From Mangrovibacter plantisponsor (GTDB lineage Bacteria > Pseudomonadota > Gammaproteobacteria > Enterobacterales > Enterobacteriaceae): a stretch of 64,000 bases of DNA. The DNA lies in the NCBI RefSeq assembly GCF_003182475.1, contig NZ_QGTS01000012.1, forward strand, positions 62,001 to 126,000, given 5' to 3'. Position 1 is the first letter of the stretch; each line of letters starts with the position of its first letter. The translations under genes and the position numbers were made by a program. This document shows, piece after piece, positions 38,884 through 53,086 of the stretch. The notes under the pieces were generated by a model. The model searched no databases and was not told the origin of the DNA. It saw only the letters and a program-made list of their open reading frames with translations.

Positions 38884-39432
38884 CTAAAGATAGGTGATTT
38901 CGCTATAAAGCAATGTGCCGGTATTTTGTAATAACCTGACTGTGTGCAACCCATCGCTCCACCAGGCGCCCTGGTCCGGGCGTAACAGTTTGTCACCAAA
39001 CTGCCACTCACCACTTAATACGTAAGCTATTCCGCCCCTGGTACCAAGTGTGCTAAAGGTTCTGTCGGCTACACGTGTTCGCGCCTTGCAACGCGCCCGT
39101 TGAGTAATCAGGTTAAAGTTCATTGACATCATTCCCTGGGTTAATTCCGCATAAACACGTTTATCCCCTGGGAAAAAAAAGGGCTGATGGCGCTTTAACA
39201 CATGCCCAGAATTCCCCACACCATCCAGCAACACTTCCCCACCTTCCAGTAAGGTTATCGCCCGGTCCACATCGTCAAAAGAAGCAAACTCACCACTACT
39301 GGCCAGGGAAGCAATACTTGCTCGCCAGTTGAAATTGCCTGTATCCGGAGGAAAACAACAAATCTCCCGGGACTCACCCGCGCCATTACGCCACAAGTTA
39401 ACCGGGAGTTTGCTTAGTTCGAAAAATTCCAT
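38884..39432 (-). CDS. ves: HutD/Ves family protein
   Basis: This 182-residue cupin-like protein of the HutD/Ves family matches E. coli Ves (MEFFELSKLPVNLWRNGAGE, FNWRASIASLASSGEF, ITLLEGGEVLL, FSTLGTRGG). Ves was named in a screen for cold and stress phenotypes; its chemistry is unknown. E. coli Ves is about nine residues longer at the C-terminus. Confidence 0.9.
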   Translation of the reverse strand: MEFFELSKLPVNLWRNGAGESREICCFPPDTGNFNWRASIASLASSGEFASFDDVDRAITLLEGGEVLLDGVGNSGHVLKRHQPFFFPGDKRVYAELTQGMMSMNFNLITQRARCKARTRVADRTFSTLGTRGGIAYVLSGEWQFGDKLLRPDQGAWWSDGLHTVRLLQNTGTLLYSEITYL

Positions 39433-39830
39433 TGTGACTCCTGGAGCCTGCCGCCATTCTTAGCCGGCTCTCATACCCACCATCAAAAAAACACGTATCA
39501 AACGTGCGAAATCCCCTGAAGCCCAGGTATTGCCATTCCTGGCACCGAGTGCAGCGTACTTTTATCGCATTCCCCGCCGCCATATTACCTGGCGTACAAA
39601 ATGCTACCGGCATAGTCAGGGTATGCTTTATTTGTGCTATTGGCATGGCCGGAGAAGGTAGTTGTTTGTATACCAGACCGCCATGCATGCTGTGTCGCTG
39701 ATATATGAGAATATCTATAAAAAATCTGCTGGCAATAGGCACTATAAATCAGTGATGTTTTTTTGGACACCGGTGTCGTAAAAACACGATCTGGGGCAAA
39801 TTCTGGGAAGGTGAAGGACTGGAAAGCGCA
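39433..39830. other. Gap upstream of ves without a supported gene
   Basis: About 400 bases. Open frames exist on both strands, but none has a recognisable product or a good ribosome site. It presumably holds the ves promoter, which I could not assign. Confidence 0.5.
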
Positions 39831-39866
39831 ACCCACAGGAATGAGGCTATCCTCACCCTGTGGGAA
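39831..39866 (-). terminator. Hairpin after the YfcZ-like gene
   Basis: CCCACAGG / CCTGTGGG with an inner TGAGG-CTAT-CCTCA stem, five bases past the stop. The tail on the minus strand is TTGCGCTTT, so termination is weakly supported. Confidence 0.5.
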
Positions 39867-39871
39867 AAAGA

Positions 39872-40168
39872 TCAGCGAGTACCTAACTGAAAAATCAGCG
39901 TTTCAGCCTGGCAGCTGAACACAAAACTCATATCAAGTTGGTAAGCATCGCCCGCCTGGGTTAAATCAGCAGAGATCTGGCAAGGTTCGGATTCAATGCC
40001 CCGGGCTTTAGCAACCAGGGACTCCTGTGCTGCCAGCGCGTCCTCTTTAGTCGCAAATTGTTTGCTGTAAGTTGCGATGCAATCTGTATTGTCGAGAATG
40101 GTGCCGACATCCATGCAGCCGCAGGTCTCTTTTTCACGTGTTGACGTGCTATCACAGGTTGTTTTCAT
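39872..40168 (-). CDS. YfcZ/YiiS family (DUF406) protein
   Basis: This 98-residue protein has the DUF406 pattern: CGCMDVGTILDNTDCIATYS, FATKEDALAAQ, ESEPCQI, and the C-terminal FSCQAETLIFQLGTR. It resembles E. coli YfcZ most, but YfcZ and YiiS lie elsewhere in E. coli, so this is probably an additional paralogue. Six Cys residues in a small cytoplasmic protein hint at metal or redox chemistry; no function is known. Confidence 0.82.
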   Translation of the reverse strand: MKTTCDSTSTREKETCGCMDVGTILDNTDCIATYSKQFATKEDALAAQESLVAKARGIESEPCQISADLTQAGDAYQLDMSFVFSCQAETLIFQLGTR

Positions 40169-40594
40169 CTGCTATTCCATGGTTATTGTTGATACAGTTA
40201 TTAATACAACACGCCGGATGGTGCGAAAGGAGCCAACCTGAAGCCACCGGCATATAAACATAGCGTTAGTATAAACCGCAATGCCTTTATGTGTAGATTG
40301 ACCAGGATCATAATAACCCGCGATTGCCCACAATTATCCAGCGCTGTTTTTTGATCTGGGTATGCCGCCATGTTTTGCTAATGACAACAGATAAATAAAG
40401 TGGACAGGGAAATAAGAATAATCTGCCATTAAAAGAGTAGAACCGCCACCCATGCCCACCAGTACTGATTTGATGGGCAAAAATGACGGTTCTGGATAGG
40501 TTCAGCTTGCATATTTATGGGTGTGCGCCACAGTTGAATATTACCAGAGCAACACCGCATTCAATCTGGCTCACTGGCTGTGAGTTAAGTTTGG
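40169..40594. other. Gap between the YfcZ-like gene and spy
   Basis: 426 bases without a supported gene. The only structure I see is the nested inverted repeat at 40439-40493. Confidence 0.5.
40439..40493. repeat. Nested inverted repeat
   Basis: Outer arms AGAACCG and CGGTTCT enclose inner arms TGCCCA (40453-40458) and TGGGCA (40474-40479). It is about 100 bases past the spy stop and may be a spy 3' structure or a relic. Confidence 0.55.
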
Positions 40595-41089
40595 TTACTC
40601 ACCTGCTGGTGGAGGTGGCATTTTACCTTCTGCAGGGCCTTTATCTTTAAGATGCTTCTCAAAATTGGCATTAAATTGTTTTTTCTGCTCAGGTGTCAGG
40701 ATGTTGTACATCTTGTTCTGCGTTTCCATACGAGCCAGCATACGCTGTTTGTTTTGCTGTGACATTTTATCGACCTGAGCCTGTGCTTTCGCGCTGTCGA
40801 ATGTATCACTGGCAATAATATCGTGCATTGCCTGGCGCTCTTCCACGGACGGACGTTTCATTTCTTCGCGTTGCGCTTTCATGATGTCGCGAACTTGCTG
40901 TTTCTGGGCATCTGACAGATTCAGCCCACGGAACATCATCTCTTCGGGGCCACCAGGGTGACCACGGTGGTGTTTCATCACAGGACGGCCATTATCTGAA
41001 GTCTGTGCAGAGGTATCATTAGCGTGGGCCAGATTAGCTGCGCCAAGGGCCAGACCAGATGCTACTAAAATCGCAGTTAACTTACGCAT
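40595..41089 (-). CDS. spy: Periplasmic ATP-independent chaperone Spy
   Basis: Spy is a cradle-shaped periplasmic chaperone induced by envelope stress through Cpx and Bae. The 164 residues begin with a signal peptide (MRKLTAILVASGLALGAANL, cut after AHA). Helical repeats follow with the family LTxxQ-type motifs (LNLSDAQKQQ and ILTPEQKKQF) and METQNKMYNIL. AAGGA precedes ATG. It is followed here by the YfcZ-like gene, whereas in E. coli spy lies directly between ves and astE. Confidence 0.96.
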   Translation of the reverse strand: MRKLTAILVASGLALGAANLAHANDTSAQTSDNGRPVMKHHRGHPGGPEEMMFRGLNLSDAQKQQVRDIMKAQREEMKRPSVEERQAMHDIIASDTFDSAKAQAQVDKMSQQNKQRMLARMETQNKMYNILTPEQKKQFNANFEKHLKDKGPAEGKMPPPPAGE

Positions 41090-41489
41090 ATATTATCCTT
41101 TCTTTATAGAACGAACCCTAACTTACGGATTCATTTAAATAAGCAACAACGTTCTGTTGCGTTGACGAAAATAATCTTACGCGCTAATTCGTCAACAAAC
41201 CAAAGCGTGCGTAAAACCATGAAAGGATAAAAAACAAAAACAAGTCAATTATGATGAAAATAAGGAGAATTAATGAGGATATATTTAAAGCATGGCGAAG
41301 ACTTCATAATTGATTATTAATTTAGCATAGAGAGGAAGCATATTCACTGATTTATTTATTCCCAAACTGTGCTCAATACCAGAATAGTGCTGGTTGTCTG
41401 TTCCTGGTATGTGGTTATTCAGCAACAACACTGGTTCAGAGAAATAGCTGCACCATCCATGGTCCATAGTAGCAAGTACAGAAGGCTCC
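41090..41489. other. spy upstream region and gap to astE
   Basis: 400 bases. It includes the inverted repeat 41161-41196 and one GTAAA half-site that could belong to a CpxR box; the second half is imperfect. The part near astE has no feature I can name. Confidence 0.5.
41161..41196. repeat. Inverted repeat upstream of spy
   Basis: GTTGACGAA and TTCGTCAAC are perfect 9-base arms, 18 bases apart, 72-107 bases before the spy start. It may be an operator; it does not match the CpxR or BaeR consensus I know. Confidence 0.6.
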
Positions 41490-42470
41490 CTAAGGATGAG
41501 GTATCTCGGCCAGCATCAGCCCGGCACGCAGGCCAGGTGCCACCAACCGGTTGGGGAATAACACATACTCAGTTTCTTGCTGAACCACCTGTTTATTGTC
41601 GCCATCCTCTGCTAATAACTCCCCTTTACTGAACGGCGTGAAATTTACCGTATCATCAGGAATGTGCAGAATAAATGCCTCTCCTGTTCGAGTCAGCTGC
41701 TGGCTCACTTTGTAGCAACGCGCAACAGGTTGCTGCACTACCGGTACTGCTTCCGGGCCCTTGCCTAACAATTCCTCCAGCGCATGCCGGGCAGCAGAGA
41801 ACGCATTCAAATTATTTTGCCCGAATGGCATTGCTTTACCCAATTCCATTGTGCAACTAAGGGCATCATAATATTGCGCCGTGAAATGTGTGAAGGTTCC
41901 CCCCGGGGTCTGGTGAAAGACCAGTGCTTCCAAACCAGCCATCTCCAGCCACTGCAAAAAAGCCGCGGGCCAGGCGGCATTACGGGCAGGTAAAACCCCA
42001 AAACGCGGGTGGAGTGAGCCACGAATGGCTGTGTGCATATCCAAATGCCAGCGTACTGGTGGGCTGTTTGCGAAAAAGCCGCCAACCGCCTGCTCAAGCA
42101 GCTCAGCTCGCGCGCGTTCGGTTCCGGGTTCAAATGCTTCCCAACGCCCACCAAACATGCGGTTAAGGTCGCAGGCCTGGTAGCGCTTGCCGGTTTGCAG
42201 TGCCAGTGGATTACCCAGCACAACCAGGACATCCCAGCATAAAACAATTTCACCACGCCACAAAGCATCAAGTACTTGCGATAATATTTCCACCGGCGCG
42301 GTTTCATTACCATGGATTCCGGCCGACAACACTAAAGACCGTGTCACCTTGCTGTGTGGTGTTAACCGGATAACGCCCTGCTCCAGCCATTGCCAGCGAA
42401 ACCCGGGGCCTTCTCCTTTTTTCTGTGCAGGAACCAAACCTGCCAGTGTTGTTTGTACAAACTCATCCAT
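41490..42470 (-). CDS. astE: Succinylglutamate desuccinylase
   Basis: AstE splits N-succinylglutamate into glutamate and succinate, the last step of the AST arginine pathway. The 326-residue zinc enzyme of the aspartoacylase/AstE family shows the metal motif in GIHGNETAPVEIL (His and Glu). It also has LGNPLALQTGKRYQACDLNRMFGG, and WHLDMHTAIRGS with the third ligand His. It is the last gene of astCADBE, 21 bases after astB. Confidence 0.96.
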   Translation of the reverse strand: MDEFVQTTLAGLVPAQKKGEGPGFRWQWLEQGVIRLTPHSKVTRSLVLSAGIHGNETAPVEILSQVLDALWRGEIVLCWDVLVVLGNPLALQTGKRYQACDLNRMFGGRWEAFEPGTERARAELLEQAVGGFFANSPPVRWHLDMHTAIRGSLHPRFGVLPARNAAWPAAFLQWLEMAGLEALVFHQTPGGTFTHFTAQYYDALSCTMELGKAMPFGQNNLNAFSAARHALEELLGKGPEAVPVVQQPVARCYKVSQQLTRTGEAFILHIPDDTVNFTPFSKGELLAEDGDNKQVVQQETEYVLFPNRLVAPGLRAGLMLAEIPHP

Positions 42471-42491
42471 TGTTACATCTCACTGTGGTGG

Positions 42492-47567
<5,076 letters not shown>

Positions 47568-47617
47568 TCAAATGTTTTATTTATGTAAAAAAATGATTGC
47601 TGATAACTAATGTAGAT

Positions 47618-47633
47618 TGCAGGGAACGTGCCA
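47618..47633 (-). promoter_or_regulatory. Sigma-54 promoter of astCADBE
   Basis: TGGCACGTTCCCTGCA on the minus strand has the required GG-N10-GC and a perfect TGGCACG -24 block. It lies 72-87 bases before the astC start. Confidence 0.9.
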
Positions 47634-47642
47634 GCCAATAGA

Positions 47643-47726
47643 AAAAAGTGAATAACGCAGTTTTGAAAACCAAAAATCAACAAGTTACAAAGCTCTCCAT
47701 TCACTTTTTTTGCATAAAAAGTGAAT
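47643..47726. repeat. Three copies of AAAAAGTGAAT upstream of the ast promoter
   Basis: The 11-mer occurs at 47643-47653 (+), 47699-47709 (inverted) and 47716-47726 (+). The last two form a perfect inverted repeat around TTGCAT. ArgR helps activate ast in E. coli and Salmonella, and ARG boxes contain TGAAT/TGCAT-type halves, so these are candidate ArgR sites. The fit is loose. Confidence 0.6.
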
Positions 47727-47852
47727 AAATTTACATCAGGCCGCCACTTACAAGATAAAAAAAAGAAAATATATGCATGTATAAAAGATCATGCTGATTC
47801 TGTGATCAGACGTGGAATATATTCACCAGAAATGGGCATTTTCAGTGCAGCA

Positions 47853-47869
47853 CGCACCAGTCAGGTGCA
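47853..47869. promoter_or_regulatory. NtrC enhancer site of astC
   Basis: GCACC-AGTCA-GGTGC is a perfect match to the NtrC dyad GCACC-N5-GGTGC. It lies about 220-250 bases upstream of the sigma-54 promoter, a normal enhancer distance that would need DNA bending. Confidence 0.85.
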
Positions 47870-47974
47870 AAAACCTTTCACATCAAGAGCAGTAAACTGT
47901 CAGGAATGAAGAGCACAACCCAGGGTTTTCTGTTAACATCCCGTTTTAAATTTGTTTCAGGGCGGAGCAGAGCG

Positions 47975-48781
47975 ATGAAATTTATCTCTTTTAATATCAA
48001 TGGACTGCGTGCAAGACCACACCAACTGGAAGCCATTGTGGCACAACACCAGCCAGATGTGATTGGGCTACAGGAAACCAAAGTGCACGACGACATGTTT
48101 CCGCTCGAAGACGTCGCAAAGCTGGGTTATCACGTGTTTTACCACGGGCAAAAAGGCCATTATGGCGTTGCCCTGTTAACGAAAGCGGAGCCACTGGCAG
48201 TGCGGCGGGGTTTCCCGGGTGACGACGAGGACGCCCAACGGCGCCTGATCATGGCAGATATCCCAACCGCGCTGGGAACACTGACAGTAATTAACGGCTA
48301 TTTTCCACAAGGTGAAAGCCGTGAACATCCGGTGAAATTCCCGGCTAAACAACGTTTCTACGCCGATCTTCAGGATTACCTGACCACATCACTTAACAAC
48401 ACCAATCCGGTGCTGATTATGGGTGATATGAACATCAGCCCAACAGATAACGACATTGGTATTGGTGAAGACAGCCGTAAACGCTGGCTGCGCACAGGCA
48501 AATGTTCCTTCTTGCCGGAAGAGCGTGAATGGATGGCTCGCCTGCTGGAGTGGGGCCTGGTTGATACTTTCCGTGCCGCTCACCCGGATACCCAGGATAA
48601 ATTTTCGTGGTTTGATTACCGCTCCCGGGGCTTTGACGAAAACCGCGGGCTGCGTATTGACCTGTTGCTTGCCAGTCAACCTCTGGCAAGCCGTTGCACG
48701 GGAGTCGGGATTGATTACGAGATCCGTGCAATGGAAAAACCCAGTGATCATGCACCTGTATGGGCTGAATTTTCACTCTGA
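47975..48781 (+). CDS. xthA: Exonuclease III
   Basis: XthA is the main AP endonuclease and a 3' exonuclease/phosphatase of base-excision repair. The 268-residue EEP-fold enzyme has [27 protein letters not shown] (metal Glu), [26 protein letters not shown] (catalytic Asp and Asn) and the final [12 protein letters not shown] with the His. The frame is open 23 codons upstream, but the ATG at 47975 gives the exact E. coli length. It is divergent from astC. Confidence 0.97.
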   Translation: MKFISFNINGLRARPHQLEAIVAQHQPDVIGLQETKVHDDMFPLEDVAKLGYHVFYHGQKGHYGVALLTKAEPLAVRRGFPGDDEDAQRRLIMADIPTALGTLTVINGYFPQGESREHPVKFPAKQRFYADLQDYLTTSLNNTNPVLIMGDMNISPTDNDIGIGEDSRKRWLRTGKCSFLPEEREWMARLLEWGLVDTFRAAHPDTQDKFSWFDYRSRGFDENRGLRIDLLLASQPLASRCTGVGIDYEIRAMEKPSDHAPVWAEFSL

Positions 48782-48813
48782 GTCCAGTATCACGAATCCC
48801 CGGGGAGAAACAG

Positions 48814-49230
48814 ATGAACAGGGTTGAGGTGGTTGCAGCCATTATAGTGAACAATGGCAAGCTGTTGCTCGCGCAACGCCCTCCCCAGGGTGACCAGGCG
48901 GGCCTGTGGGAGTTTCCAGGTGGGAAAATTGAGCCGGGTGAAACACAACCACAGGCTCTGCAACGGGAACTACATGAAGAGCTGGGCATAAACGCACAAC
49001 CAGAAAGCTATGTAACCAGCAACAGCCACCCAGTCAATGGCAGGCTGATTTAGCTACATGGCTGGTATGTGCCCTGTTTTACCGGTACCCCGGTTAACCG
49101 GCATCATACTGCACTGGTATGGGTAACTCCGCAGGAAGTCTGCCAGTATTCACTGGCACCGGCAGATATCCCCATACTCGATGCGTTTATGGCTTCACCC
49201 GCCGCCACATTAGCGGGTTTGTGCCCATAA
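48814..49230 (+). pseudogene. nudG: Nudix hydrolase gene nudG with an in-frame amber codon
   Basis: NudG hydrolyses CTP, 5-methyl-dCTP and oxidised nucleotides. The frame begins MNRVEVVAAIIVNNGKLLLA and has a complete Nudix box (GGKIEPGE, then RELHEELGI). After NGRLI a TAG stands at 49051-49053. Reading on in the same frame restores family sequence (LHGWYVPCF, then [14 protein letters not shown]-like [12 protein letters not shown]) to TAA at 49228-49230, 138 sense codons in all. As written only 79 residues are made, lacking the C-terminal half of the fold. The single stop with an otherwise intact frame suggests a recent loss, amber read-through, or a sequencing error. The 3' end overlaps convergent ynjH. 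Confidence 0.85.
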
Positions 49231-49465
49231 CCCGGTCATCACGCTGGCACTGCAGTAAAACCCCTTCCATTTTGATGACCGCACCTTCCGAATAGTTCTG
49301 GTTCTGGTAGATACAGCACTGGTTACACGGCGGAGTTTGCTGCTGCCCTTGTGTGGTGAAGACCTCAGAAGGGACATTTACTTGCACGTCAGGCTGCCGG
49401 TTCTGGGCGGCTGCCCCCAGACTTACGCCCAGCACGAGGCTTGCGGCGAACAGATGCTTTACCAT
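49187..49465 (-). CDS. ynjH: Small exported protein YnjH (DUF1496)
   Basis: This 92-residue secreted protein has a signal peptide ([20 protein letters not shown]) and a mature domain matching E. coli Ynj[39 protein letters not shown] and the end LMWRRVKP. The conserved Cys cluster suggests disulfides or metal binding. No function is known. Its start lies inside the end of topB (77-base overlap, different frame), so it may be translated from the topB message. The 3' end overlaps the nudG remnant. Confidence 0.88.
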   Translation of the reverse strand: MVKHLFAASLVLGVSLGAAAQNRQPDVQVNVPSEVFTTQGQQQTPPCNQCCIYQNQNYSEGAVIKMEGVLLQCQRDDRVMGTNPLMWRRVKP

Positions 49466-51359
49466 GGTTTCCCTCTGCTTTCCCACTTGTGGCGCCCTGC
49501 GTAGCCCGAATACCACGAAACTGTGCTGGCTGTGCAGACCGCGCCTGTTCAATAAGTTGATGTAAGGTTGCAACCAGCGGTTGCATAAAATCCTGATACC
49601 GGCACTGTTTCTCACTAATTTGTGTAAGCACAGACTCCCAGTGTGCTGTCATATCTGGCCGTCCGGCGCTTTCCGGAAGCGAATGAATCAGTGCGCAGCC
49701 GGCCGGCGTCGCATGTATATAGCGCCCTTTTTTCTCCAGAAAACTCCGCCGAAACAATAACTCAATAATACCGGCACGGGTTGCCTCTGTACCCAGCCCA
49801 TCAGTTGCACGCAGAATTTTCTTCAGTTCTTTGTCCTGAACAAAGCGCGCAATACCAGTCATGGCAGAAAGTAATGTGGCATCAGTGAAATGGCGCGGTG
49901 GCTGGGTCTGCCGCTCCACCACTTCACCGGATTCACATAACAATGTGTCACCTTCACTCACCACCGGTAATGGCATACCATCGTTTTCTTCATCACGCTC
50001 TTTGCCACCCAGTAATACACGCCAGCCGGCATCAGCCAGAAAACGGGCTTTGGCGATAAACTTACCCCCCGCAATATCCAGTTCAATAACACATTTGCGG
50101 TACCAGGCATCAGCACAGAACTGCATAAGGTATTGTCGGGCGATCAGTGTATAAACATTAGCTTCATTTTCAGAAAGCTTCACTGAGGCAGTACGGGCTG
50201 TGGGAATAATGGCATGGTGCGCATCCACTTTTTTGTCATCCCAACAGCGGTTACGCCGCTCGGGATCCACTGCGGGCTGCGGGAGCAATGATGCAGCATG
50301 CACACCGATAGCATTCAGCACAGCATGGCGGCCAGCAAAATGTTCCTCAGGCAAGTAACGGCAATCAGAACGCGGGTAGGTAATCAGTTTGTGGGTTTCG
50401 TAGAGTTTCTGGCAAATATCCAGCACATTCTGGGCACTGAGCCCAAAACGTTTCGCCGCTTCTATCTGCAAAGCAGAAAGCGAAAAAGGAAGTGGTGCGA
50501 TTTCAGATTCACGTTTATCACTGTAGCTTGTTACCTGAGCCGGCTTACCGGTAATGCGGGCGACAACATGGTCGGCCAGCGGGCGGTGTAACAGGCGCCC
50601 TTCTTCGTCCTGCCAGGGCTCACAGGAATCGCTGGGCTGCCAAATAGCAACAAAACGCTCACCCTGAGGGGTAACAATGTGCGCCCGGACTTCAAAAAAA
50701 TCCCGGGGTACAAAATTCGCTATCTCTTCATCGCGCCGCACCACCAGCCCCAGAACTGGAGTTTGTACCCGGCCAACAGACAAGACACCTTTAAACCCGG
50801 CCCGTTGCCCTACAAGAGTCCATGCTCGTGTCATGTTAATACCGTAGAGCCAGTCTGCACGGGACCGTGCCAGTGCGGATACACACAGCGGTACAAACTC
50901 ACTGTTATCACGCAGCCGCCCAATGGCCCGCTCAACCGCCTGAGGATTGAGGTCATTTATCAGGCAGCGTTTAACCTCGCGACGCTTTTGCGGCGCAAGT
51001 TGCAGGTAATCGAGAACTTCATCAACCAGTAGTTGCCCTTCACGGTCCGGGTCACCAGCGTGAACCACTTCACTGGCTTCACCCAGCAGGCGCTCCACAA
51101 CCTTAAGCTGCCGGGCGGAAGCGGCCCGTGGGCGCAATTGCCATTTTTGCGGCACAATAGGCAGATCGTTCAGATTCCAGCGGGAAAACCGCGCGTCATA
51201 ACCATCGGGTTCTGCCTGTTCCAATAAATGGCCAATGCACCAGGTCACCGTCTGGTTATCACCACAGGCAATAAAACCATCGCCTTTGCGGTGTGGCTTT
51301 GGCAAAACATCGGCAATAGCACGCCCAAGGCTGGGTTTTTCAGCAATAAACAACCGCAT
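49389..51359 (-). CDS. topB: DNA topoisomerase III
   Basis: This type IA topoisomerase of 656 residues decatenates DNA and works with RecQ. It opens [20 protein letters not shown] (toprim, with metal residues in [10 protein letters not shown]). The active-site Tyr lies in [18 protein letters not shown] near residue 328. A basic tail ([17 protein letters not shown]) replaces zinc fingers, as in E. coli TopB (653 residues). It starts three bases after the selD stop, so the two are probably co-transcribed. Confidence 0.97.
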   Translation of the reverse strand: MRLFIAEKPSLGRAIADVLPKPHRKGDGFIACGDNQTVTWCIGHLLEQAEPDGYDARFSRWNLNDLPIVPQKWQLRPRAASARQLKVVERLLGEASEVVHAGDPDREGQLLVDEVLDYLQLAPQKRREVKRCLINDLNPQAVERAIGRLRDNSEFVPLCVSALARSRADWLYGINMTRAWTLVGQRAGFKGVLSVGRVQTPVLGLVVRRDEEIANFVPRDFFEVRAHIVTPQGERFVAIWQPSDSCEPWQDEEGRLLHRPLADHVVARITGKPAQVTSYSDKRESEIAPLPFSLSALQIEAAKRFGLSAQNVLDICQKLYETHKLITYPRSDCRYLPEEHFAGRHAVLNAIGVHAASLLPQPAVDPERRNRCWDDKKVDAHHAIIPTARTASVKLSENEANVYTLIARQYLMQFCADAWYRKCVIELDIAGGKFIAKARFLADAGWRVLLGGKERDEENDGMPLPVVSEGDTLLCESGEVVERQTQPPRHFTDATLLSAMTGIARFVQDKELKKILRATDGLGTEATRAGIIELLFRRSFLEKKGRYIHATPAGCALIHSLPESAGRPDMTAHWESVLTQISEKQCRYQDFMQPLVATLHQLIEQARSAQPAQFRGIRATQGATSGKAEGNHGKASVRRKPRAGRKSGGSRPEPAA

Positions 51360-51362
51360 AGA

Positions 51363-52406
51363 TTAACGAATCTCAATCATAGGGCGCCCGGCTCGTGCGG
51401 TTTTCAGTTCACCAATCGCCTGCAGTGTAATGCCGTGCTGTTCAGCAACAGCAGTTACCTCAGATTCCGCTTGTGGGCTGACGGCAAGCAACAAACCACC
51501 AGACGTTTGTGGGTCACAGAGCAAATTACGCCATGCTGCTGGCATTTCCCCCATTAAGTGCCCATAGCTTGAGAAGTTACGGTCAGTGCCGCCGGGCACA
51601 CATCCCTGAGCGATATATTCCTCAACCCCGGGTAAGGCTGGCACCTGGCTGTAGACTAACTCTGCCTGAACACCTGCCCCCTGGCACATTTCGCTTAAAT
51701 GCCCCAGCAGGCCAAAGCCGGTTACGTCAGTCATGGCTTTTACCCCATCCAACGCGGCAAAATCTGCACCTGCTTTGTTCATCCGGCACATCACCTCAGT
51801 GGCAAGGCCAACATGTTCAGGTTGCAACAGCCCTTTTTTCTCTGCCGTTGTCAGCACACCAATCCCCAAAGGCTTGGTCAGGTATAGCTGGCAACCCGCA
51901 CTGGCCGTTGAGTTTTGTTTCACGCGTTCCGTTGGCACCACACCCGTAACAGCCAGCCCAAAGATAGGTTCAGGGGCATCAATTGAATGCCCCCCCGCCA
52001 GTGCAATACCAGCTTCCCGGCAGGCAAACCGCCCACCATCAACCACCTGTGCGGCAATTTCCGGTGCCAGTTTGTTGACAGGCCAGCCCAGAATAGCAAT
52101 CGCCATAATTGGCTTGCCACCCATAGCATAGATATCACTGATAGCATTGGTTGCAGCTATGCGGCCAAAATCAAAAGGGCTATCGACAATCGGCATGAAA
52201 AAGTCAGTTGTACTGATGATGCAGGTTCCATTGCCCAGGTCATAAACTGCGGCATCGTCGCGGGTCTCATTGCCAACCAGCAAATGCGGGTCGCAAAATT
52301 TTTCCTGCTCTGAATGAAGAATGGTTTCCAGAACTTTTGGCGAGATTTTACACCCACAACCAGCGCCATGGCTGTATTGTGTTAAACGAATGGGATTTTC
52401 ACTCAT
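51363..52406 (-). CDS. selD: Selenophosphate synthetase
   Basis: SelD makes selenophosphate from selenide and ATP for selenocysteine and selenouridine. The 347 residues have catalytic Cys17 and Lys20 in [41 protein letters not shown] (metal Asp), [18 protein letters not shown] and [11 protein letters not shown]. The enzyme is of the Cys, not Sec, type. AGGAG lies seven bases before ATG at 52406; a TTG two codons upstream is unlikely. It implies that the genome uses selenium. The order ydjA-selD-topB is that of E. coli. Confidence 0.97.
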   Translation of the reverse strand: MSENPIRLTQYSHGAGCGCKISPKVLETILHSEQEKFCDPHLLVGNETRDDAAVYDLGNGTCIISTTDFFMPIVDSPFDFGRIAATNAISDIYAMGGKPIMAIAILGWPVNKLAPEIAAQVVDGGRFACREAGIALAGGHSIDAPEPIFGLAVTGVVPTERVKQNSTASAGCQLYLTKPLGIGVLTTAEKKGLLQPEHVGLATEVMCRMNKAGADFAALDGVKAMTDVTGFGLLGHLSEMCQGAGVQAELVYSQVPALPGVEEYIAQGCVPGGTDRNFSSYGHLMGEMPAAWRNLLCDPQTSGGLLLAVSPQAESEVTAVAEQHGITLQAIGELKTARAGRPMIEIR

Positions 52407-52467
52407 GGACAATCTCCTGTCAGTCTCTTTGCCCGCTATGGTAACGATTCTCTGACAGAGAGGTAAG

Positions 52468-52516
52468 TATGACTGTCTGAATAATTACAATTTTGCTTAT
52501 CTATCAGACAGTCATA
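52468..52516. repeat. 13-bp inverted repeat between selD and ydjA
   Basis: TATGACTGTCTGA (52468-52480) and TCAGACAGTCATA (52504-52516) are perfect arms with a 23-base spacer, 62-110 bases before the selD start. There is no U-tract, so it is unlikely to be a terminator; an operator is more plausible. Confidence 0.65.
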
Positions 52517-52524
52517 GCAATAAC

Positions 52525-53076
52525 TCAGAAATGTCGGACGAAATTTGTCATATCCGGAGCCGCAACAGTTGGCGCGGCTTTTAATTGTGGCGTTCCTAAA
52601 TACAAAAAGCCGACAATTTTATCCTGCTCGCGGCAGGCCATGGCTTCACGAACCTGTGAGTGCTCAGTCCACGCCCCGGTTCTCCAGATGCCGTTATACC
52701 CTTGGGCCACTGCAGCCATCTGCATTGCCATGACAGCGCAACCGGCAGACATTTCCTGTTCCCACACTGGCACTTTGGGGTGCGCTTCGCAATGTGCGAT
52801 AACAGTGATAATCAGCGGTGCCCGGAACGGCGCATTCTTTGCTTTGTCTACTGCTTTTTCATCCATTTTGTCTGCCAGAGCAGCCTGTTCCAGCAGAGAA
52901 CTGAAACGATCACGCCCCTCGCCTTCGATCAGCACGAAACGCCACGGTTGAAGTGCGCCGTGATCCGGAGCCCGCATCCCGGCCCGTAATATTTGTGCCA
53001 GCGCATCACCTTGCGGTGCGGGTTCTGCCAGCCGTGAAGCGCTGCGGCGGTTAACCAGTAATTCCAGTGCGTCCAT
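52525..53076 (-). CDS. ydjA: Nitroreductase-family FMN oxidoreductase YdjA
   Basis: This 183-residue minimal nitroreductase starts [20 protein letters not shown], with the FMN-binding RRSAS. It continues [33 protein letters not shown]-like [20 protein letters not shown], and ends GFLYLGTP. It reduces flavin-accessible electrophiles, but the physiological substrate is unsettled. The length equals E. coli YdjA. A 13-bp inverted repeat covers part of its ribosome binding site. Confidence 0.95.
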   Translation of the reverse strand: MDALELLVNRRSASRLAEPAPQGDALAQILRAGMRAPDHGALQPWRFVLIEGEGRDRFSSLLEQAALADKMDEKAVDKAKNAPFRAPLIITVIAHCEAHPKVPVWEQEMSAGCAVMAMQMAAVAQGYNGIWRTGAWTEHSQVREAMACREQDKIVGFLYLGTPQLKAAPTVAAPDMTNFVRHF

Positions 53077-53086
53077 CTGTTAGCTC

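Noticed and set aside
39398-39836. Minus-strand frames of 114 and 83 codons upstream of ves
   Set aside because: They overlap each other and the ves start, have no good ribosome site and no family resemblance.
41807-42313. 168-codon minus-strand frame
   Set aside because: Out-of-frame shadow within astE on the same strand.
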